Below, in pieces: positions 24,152-33,000 of a stretch of 64,000 bases of DNA (its first letter is position 1; each line of letters starts with the position of its first letter). Made by a program: the position numbers and the translations under genes. This DNA is from Sipunculus nudus (lineage: Eukaryota; Annelida; Sipuncula; Golfingiida; Sipunculidae): contig CM049318.1 of NCBI GenBank assembly GCA_026874595.1, forward strand, positions 54,389,250 through 54,453,249, read 5' to 3'. Below the pieces are notes generated by a model. It did not search any database, was not told the origin of the DNA, and saw only the letters and a list, made by a program, of their open reading frames with translations.

Positions 24152-24345
24152 GTAAGTTTCCTTTTTATGCAGAATAAGTCAGTTTTACGTTTAATTTGAT
24201 GTTTATACGTAATATATAATATACAATGTATTATATAAACATTATATATATATATATTAATATAATGTATATTGAGTTTTTATTATCAAATATAAATCAG
24301 ATAAATAAATTATACTATTCTCTTATAACCCCATGCACACACATT

Positions 24346-24379
<34 letters not shown>

Positions 24380-24797
24380 AAAAACAAATGTACACATACA
24401 TTCACCAAATTACACAAATATATTTAGATCTGTACACATATATTTTTAGAAACTTGATATGAAATAATTGAATCCCGATTGTTTATGGTAGAATAAAGTG
24501 AATATGGCAAAATGGAATAATATATAAATATCGTTACCAAAGCAAGATTCTGAGTGACATAATATCCCTGTTTTTATATATGGCATGAGTCTGTATATGG
24601 GTGTGTGTTGGTGGGTGGGGGGTGGGGTTGTACTGATGTTGGTGGTTGTGTTTGTGTGTGAAGCACTTTTTCCTGCATTGCATGTTAACTATCAATCAGG
24701 TTGGACTTTATTTTTGCTTGTAGGTGACTTCTAACAATAACTTTGGACAGTTTCTTGGCTGGTGGACGACGCGTATAAACAGACACATTTCGGAGTT

Positions 24798-24906
24798 ATG
24801 TACAGGACACGCGGGGGATCCTCGCTGCCGCTCCTGGTTCTGTTATTGGTCATTTTGGGCACATCAGCGCAAACTTGGAACGTATCTATCATCAACAACA
24901 AAAATG
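24798..24906 (+). CDS. SLC24A5-like: SLC24 copy 2, coding exon 1 (signal peptide)
   Basis: Start ATG at 24798. The peptide MYRTRGGSS is followed by a run of Leu/Val and GTSAQ, a classic cleavable signal peptide with a likely cut after residue 24. An N-V-S sequon follows. Donor GTTTGT is weak, but phase 1 fits the next exon. A preceding acceptor at 24,723 gives about 74 nt of 5' UTR in this exon. Confidence 0.82.
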
Positions 24907-24973
24907 GTTTGTAGTAGTATAGTTTCTAGTAGTAGTAGTAGTAGTAGTAGAAGCAGTAGTAGTAGTCTATGTA

Positions 24974-25030
<57 letters not shown>

Positions 25031-26233
25031 CAATATTATACTATGTGTATAGTTAGCTTGATTTCATGATGTACTATACAGTACTGTTTCGTGGGTTCAG
25101 CATGAAATCAAGCTAACTATACACATAGTATATATACTATTAATGCTCCCCGTAAGGTAGAGCACTTTCACTGTGATGTATTGAACCATAATGTATCATA
25201 TTGAATATATATATATATTAATATATATATATTGCTATTTAGCTTTCATACCATCACAGTGCTACCCGATTACGATGTATATTGTGTATATTTTTATATC
25301 AAGGTTCAATCAATGATAAAAAAGGGTACCATTTGTCACTTTATGAACCAACTGTGATATTAAACAAACGTTGTATATCGATACATATATAAGCTATTCA
25401 TTTCGAGTTTCAAATTTGAAATTAGCAAAGAGATCATATGATTATTAAGATAATGTAAAAAAAACCTTGTATAATCAAATTTTATTAGGATTAGAGTATT
25501 TCGTTATGTGTTTTTTGTATTTTACAGAGTCTGTTAGTAACAGTAGCAGCCCAGGGTTCCAGCCCCTGAACTGTACCCCGAGCTCAATAGGCCAGTTCCC
25601 GCCAGATTTCTTGACTGAGGAACAGAGAAAACAAGGCGGTGTGCTGTTTCACGTGGTCATAGCTGTCTACATTTTCTGTTCCCTCGCCATATTGTGTGAC
25701 GACTACTTCGTGGCGTCACTCGAGTTGCTATGTGACCGTGAGTGTTATTTGTAAAGTGACATTCAGTTACTTTAAGTATTATTTTGTTCATCACATCATA
25801 TAAGTCATCAGCAAGGTTGATATATGCAATGTTTTATAATAAATATGATAACTTCCACCGAATTACAAAAAAAATATTATTATTATTATTATTTATAATT
25901 TATCTTTCACATGCTTATGTGATAACTTGATAAAAGCAGAGTTAACACACCTAAACAGGTATACTATGGCATCTGTTTTCATCTTTTAATACAACTTTCC
26001 TATTTTCAGGGTTAAACATACAGCCTGATGTTGCCGGTGCCACGTTTATGGCGGCCGGAAGTTCGGCACCAGAACTGGTGACGTCAGTATTAGGTGGGTC
26101 AGAAATTGTTCTATATATGTGTTTATATATATTTTTGTTGGGGACGAATGACGTAACACAAATAGCAGATAGAACGCTCTTACAATATTTATTCCAAAAT
26201 GCCAAATCGGGTATCAATCACATAAGTACACAC

Positions 26234-26278
<45 letters not shown>

Positions 26279-27026
26279 GAGAGGTTCACAGTAAAATAAA
26301 AGAAATAAGATACTTAAATACTACATCTAAAAACTTTAAAAACTACATCTAAAGTAAAATAAAATGTATTTGCGATAAGGTAGCAGAGAACTAATTATAA
26401 TGCATCACCAAGTTGTCTAAACACTTAATGTATTATCAAGTTGACTTACATGTCTGTACCCTGTTTAGAATAATAAAATAAACAAAGTTGACTGTGACTA
26501 GTTAAAGCAATTAATATTGCATAAAATTGAACTACAACTTGACATACTGTATCTTTAAAACATATGTTCAAATGCAGTATGGGGATAATTTGATATATCA
26601 TGAACATTAAAAGGAAAGCAAACCACTGTGTCCTTCACTGATAAAGCAAATATGATCACATGGTTTCTGTTGTAGCCTTCAAGATATATTTTTAGTCAGT
26701 ATAACATATAAACCATATAAAACATTGAACTTATATTGGCAGTAGATAAGACGTATAAGACACTATTGAAACTACAGTTTATAAAATAAAAACAAATAAC
26801 ACTTACATTACGCTGCTAAAACACTGATCGTACCCCTACATATTTCTTTGTCCACATTGTTTACCATATGTTCCAGCACTGCAAAAACTGCGCTTGCTTG
26901 TAAAATAATCACATATACCGGCCCTCGCATGTTGCCTCACTATCCAAAAAAAGGAGCAAGGAACCAGGTCACTAAATTACCCCACCCTGACTACAGCAGA
27001 CTGGTAATCAAATCATCTGCATTAAA

Positions 27027-27078
<52 letters not shown>

Positions 27079-30000
27079 CAAGGAGCATTAGAGAGATGTG
27101 TATGCTCCTAAATGCTCATGTTATTTGTGCATTAATTTTTGTTTGTATCTATCTATTGCAGGAGTATTTCTGACTCAGTCTGACGTGGGGATCGCGTCAA
27201 TCGTGGGGTCGGCGTTATTTAATTTACTCGCTATCGTGGCGGTTTGTGGATTGTTTGCCGGACAGGTGAGCGTCCCTGCATCCCCAAAAACTATCTTTAC
27301 CCTAAAATGGGTTAAATGTGAAGTGACAGAGATACACAGGGGAGACTCTGGTAAAGCTAAACATTATAGAACTACAAATCAAGATGCAGGCATACCGACT
27401 GGTAGAATAGGCGGTAACAGCGCCATCTGTCACCGTCTCATTGAACTAGGGCGATTTCCTGTGACGTTCACAATAAGTGGAACCTGCTGAAAGACCACCT
27501 CTCTTATAATACCACCTGTCCAATAAGACCACCCTTGAGTGAACCACAAACAATCAGATTGGTTATAACTGACCTACCTAATAAGACCATCTGTGAAATA
27601 AGACCACTTTTGGCCAGTCCCTAGGGTGTCCTTATTAAGTAGGTTGCACTGTATCTGAGTTTTTCTCGGGACTTCACGGCAGTTAAACGTATGGCATTTA
27701 GTCATCACCATCCGTGATTAGATCTATCAATGAATCGGCATCGCCAGTTTCCTCATTGATCTTGTGACGTACTAACATGTAAATATCAGATATTCGCCCC
27801 AGTCAAACGGATTGGCCGTTAGTATGGGGCACCTGAAGACGTTCCTGCCTTACTGACGTCATTTGTATTACGTTCTACTTGATAAAGTTTAGCATCATAT
27901 ATAGTTTACAGCCTGGAGGATCTATGGTTAACCTTGTCCTGGACGTCAATACAGGGGGGATGGGGGTATATAACCCCCACTTTTTTATCAAGAGTAGAGG
28001 ATCAAGGTTATAATCCCCCCCGGTGTTCAGATAATAATATTTATATATTAGAGATGAAAAATATTAATAATTTGAATTATAGACTTTGATTTCATTTCTG
28101 GGTTTAATATGAAATATTATATATCTAAACCTAGTTCAGGGTTAATATGATATGTATATTATGGTGGAAACATAATACCTTGATTTTTACGTATACGTTA
28201 TTGTAATATATTTGAAATGTGTCACACAGACAGTAAAAGGTATACGACAGAGCAACGTCTTCTGGGAAGGGCGCTCTCGTTGTGAGCATCATTCTGGGGG
28301 TTATCTGTGCTATAGGCATTATCGTCTACTAGGTGGTCGTCACCAACGCCATCGGAAGGGGTCATAGGGGTTAACGAGATTACATCAAGGTTTTGATATT
28401 ACTGTGTAAAAATTGCTAATGTTTTCCAGCGATGTGATCCTACATGAAGCATTAAGGAGTTAGAATTGATATAAGTTCAACCACTTTCATCTGACATTTG
28501 TTAATATTCTAAACTCAGTCAAAAACAAATATTTCTTATTTGCTTTATTATAATATATCAATTATTACAGCTCTCCAAACATACTGTGGTTGCCTTTATA
28601 TTCGCGTGTCTGAAATTTCGCGATTTCTTCAATTTGGAAGTTTCGCGAAAGTTTATTCTTCGCGATTGCAACAGAAACTATAAAATCTAATTGCAGTAGT
28701 ATTTGTATTAAAAAAAATTGATTTTAAAGTTTAAATGAATCCTACAATACCTCACTCATTTATGGTTCAGTCAGTAACTTTTGACTTGTATCACAGTCGA
28801 TATAGCCTCTGTACGTACGGCGTGTTTTACAGTAATTAATGCTTGGATGTATGGGCCAGTTTCGATATCATGCACAAATTATGTTGTTTCCAGAGGTCAT
28901 CTTATTTGATGGGACATCCCGCGGGTTTAAAATTAATATTTTCGATTATTTCTAATTCGCGAATTTCGCAAAATTAAAAACCCTCGCGAATAAATAGGCA
29001 ACTACAGTATGACCTGAGCTTCACGGACGCTCAATTTGATTTGCTTTTAAAGAAAGCCATGTGAAGTACTCCATCCAGTTATTTTTGTTTCTGTTTGTAG
29101 GTGATCCACCTGACATGGTACCCGCTGACCAGAGACACCATATTCTACGTGGCCAGTCTGATCGCCTTGGTATTGGTTATGCTCGACTCTCAGGTCTATT
29201 GGTAAGTGTCTAAAAATATAGTTCTCCAATTTCCAGGCAGAAAGCGCGGCTGAGCATTGTCATCTTTCGTTGCATGACCATTCTGAAGGATGATACACAG
29301 TCGCTCAGATCTTTATTTTAGGGAGAAATCTGAAAATATGCGTGTTTGAGCACGTCTTTAGACTATATACTAATTTACTGCACAGTTCCGTTCATTTCTC
29401 TATAAACAAAAAACACTACCACAAAAATGAATTCAAGCGACTGTGGATGGGTTGAGGGGTTAACACGCATGAACATGGTGTTCCTAAGCTTCCGAGGTTC
29501 TTTATCGTAAATAGATATAACAATATTAGGATGCGAATTTTAAATGCAATATTATTTATTGAGTGATACATACCTTTAAATTCATTATATTAGCTGATGT
29601 TTTTGTTTATGTTTCAGGTACGAGGCATTGGTTCTTATACTATTAAATGGCATTTATTTTACCGTCATGGGGTTCAATAAAAAGATCGGATCATACTGTA
29701 TAAAACATGCTGATAAATGGTGCTCTAAACTGAGAAATAAATTAAAGAAAAAATCAAAAGAGGAAACAAAACCTTTATTGAACAATTCATTGGACAGCAT
29801 CAAGTTACATGGAAATTCATCACCAGATGGCGTTCTGTACGACTCAATGGAAAAGGGCCGTAATAACACCAAACATTACCAACCAGGTGAAACAGAGAGT
29901 CAAAATGGCCGCATAGAGTATAACAAGAAACAAGGGATCTTAACTTTGAATGGTTTTATTCATAATAATGACAGTAATAAAAACGTACAAAAAGAAGAAA

Positions 30001-33000
30001 ATATGAATGATCTGACGCAGGCTTACGATAAAGAGAAAAATGGATTAATCAACGCTCCAAATGGTCACGTGACCTATCAGAAGCTGGGGGACGAGCCTGA
30101 GGAAACGAAGAAACCGATGCAGAGCCGAGGTAAATGTCAAATACAAACAATTATTTACTTTAATCATTTTCTTGCACCTTTGTTCGATGTACTTGCCTTT
30201 CAGTGACTGGACAAAATAGTGTTAGTTACAGTTCTTCTGTTAAGTTCACTGCTTTTATAAGCATTTCAACTTGACATAAGTATGTGCACGCCCACCCTAC
30301 TAACATCACAGGCGCTTGAATCCCTTTTGTTACAAATATTGGCTCACACAGTTTTCAGTCAGCTATATGAACAATCACCGATCCTTTCATGAGTGCTACG
30401 TGAGTGCTTAACATAATATTTTGTCATCGTATGATTGGCTGTAAAGAAGAAATATATAGACTGGTCCCCAGCACAATTGTGATAGCCGAGTCACAAGATT
30501 ACATATCATTTTGTGCGGATCGATTAATTAATGGATGCAATGAAGTTTCGAAGGAAGATGTCGGCCTTGTATCTTTTAATTAAATGTTTCTGACAAGCAT
30601 TACTCACTGGTTCAGTGTTATGAAAATGGATAGGGGTTGTTTTATAGTTGACCGAAAACATTTTAAGCCAATAAGAACAGGGATTCAAACGATTGTGCTT
30701 ACCTTCCCCGGTTTAATTGGTGATAGAAGTTTGCAGTCGTGTTTGTCATCTTTACCTTATGAAATGATTCTTTTGTTTTAGCACAACTCTGCCAGGAGGG
30801 TTTTATGTTTCTCCTTGTTGGTTGGTTTGCCTGGTAGCATCTTAACGCAAAAGGTTATGTACGAATTTTGATGAAATTGTGTGGAGGGTTACTTCACCAA
30901 GGAACAATATATAAAATCTTTGAGTTCACCATAATGTATTAAAATACTAAGATTATATACCTTTGGAACAGTGCGATTCCTTTGTCCCCGGGTGAAAGCC
31001 ATATGTACTTATTAGTTTTCGGGGCAGTATGAGTTCAATTGAATATGTTATATTAACCCATGTCAGTAAAGCATAACATTGAATACAAATTATAAATGCT
31101 TGATTAGCGGATATCCAGGTAGTCAGTTGAAGACTTTTTTTTGGGGGGGGGAGGGGTAAGGGTTAGGACTGAGTGACCTAAAAGTTATCGAATGTTACTG
31201 TGTGTTATCAGAGTACCGGAGTCCACTTTCAATGCCTGAGGGGCGGTGCCTGCGTGTGTTCTGGGCGGTCATGTTGCCTGCTCGCCTGGTGTTTGCCGGG
31301 ACGATCCCGGACTGTCGACGTCCCGGGAGGTGGTCCAGACTGTACCTATTGACCCTGACTATGTCCATCGTGTGGATCACCATCCTTACTTACCTGTCAG
31401 TGTGGATGGTCACCATTATAGGTCAGGATGGGTGAATGGTTTATTTAATGTACTGTCTTGTACAACATATTCTAAACACGAAACATTAATAATCACATGG
31501 TAACCAACCCTCAGCTGGTTTTATACCCACATGTTAAATTAAACTTACGTTGGATTATATAAAAGTGACTGCCTTATATCCCATGCTGTGACTAAATATT
31601 CACTCATCTGTTTAGCATGATTTGATAACAAATATACACATGCCTGCACAGCCATGTAATAGAAATACTTTTTAGCTATGGACAAAAATTGTTATAGAGT
31701 AATGTTCGAGGCACATTATATATTGGACCCTGGCATACAAAATGGATCTCATCTTCGACCTTAATTACATAGCAATATTGACAAATTCATGTCTTAACTT
31801 TAGGCTTTCTTGATTTACCAGAGGTAGAATCATAAATCAGGTGTTGTTTAAATTCACATGTTAAATCAGTTTCATAGATTACCGTAATGAGGTGGTGATG
31901 AGAGAATGTAGAAAACTGAAGACAAAATTTTACAAATTGTATGATACGCTTACCTTGCCTACCTTGTTGCAACACAGAAAGACAATGTATAGTTGCTATC
32001 CAAAGGATTTACCATATTTATTTTAAACTGGAAGCAAGTGATGTTCCCGAATGATTTGTTTTTATCATACATGAAAAGATAATGATAATAATAATGATAT
32101 ATTTTATTCTTATCACACACATATATCAATATATAATCAATTTAACGTATTATACAACCAATAATGAAGGTAGAAAGGGATGAATAAACAAAAGCAACAT
32201 CTATTAAAACTCTCCCCGACACATGAAATTCCTTATTGCTTTATTACAGGAGACACTTTGTCGGTGCCTGACACCGTGATGGGTCTGACGTTGCTCGCCG
32301 CAGGGACCAGTGTCCCCGATTGCCTGTCTAGTCTGTTCGTCGCCAGGGAAGGTACGACAGATAGTGCGTTAAGGTCTAATCATCGTCAAAAATCATGAAA
32401 ATTACATTTTTCTGAAAAACATCTAGTTTTATAGATGTTTGCTATATCTATCTTTTCACAAAAACACGTTCCTGGGGTTATATTGTATCAATTAGAAAAA
32501 TAAGTATTTTAATTCAGATGTCAACCCCACGTGGGGTGCAAACAGGACAAACTGTCAGCTCGGCGAGGGTTAGCAGCGTGTAAGTTGCTTATTGGTTAAC
32601 CATGCGCTCGCGGTATTAGGCAAATGGTTGATTAACAGGCGTGGGGAAGCCGCGGTCAGTCAGCCGGGAAAGAGCTTATCTTTATTACCGGCACTTACTA
32701 ATTGGCACTAATTAATACAAACACGTCCCCCTATACGCCTAACCCAGAAGTAAACTGTACATCGTACTCCTCCAGTCGCCGAATAATGTCTATGTCACTG
32801 CCCTAAAATATGTTAGTGTCACCCAATAATGGTCCTGGCACCAAGAATATACCCAGAAATATGAATTTACCGATTGTTATTTCTGTAATATTGACCCTGT
32901 TATACACTAAGAAGAAGTTTTAATGTCACTCCATCCAAGGAAACTGATGATAACACTAACTTTTTTCCCAGGAAAATACGATCGTATCGTGTTCAATACC

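Larger units (their letters stand above)
27266..29100 (+). other. Intron 4 of SLC24 copy 2
   Basis: It holds two mariner-type MITEs (27,476-27,651 and 28,584-29,007) and GC-poor filler. Confidence 0.6.

Noticed and set aside
27098-27490. 130-aa ORF as an independent gene
   Set aside because: It contains SLC24 exon 4 but runs through a good GTGAGC donor into intron and a MITE.
31150-31180. Interstitial telomere-like GGGTAAGGGTTAGG
   Set aside because: Only one or two imperfect copies next to a G run; no TTAGGG array.
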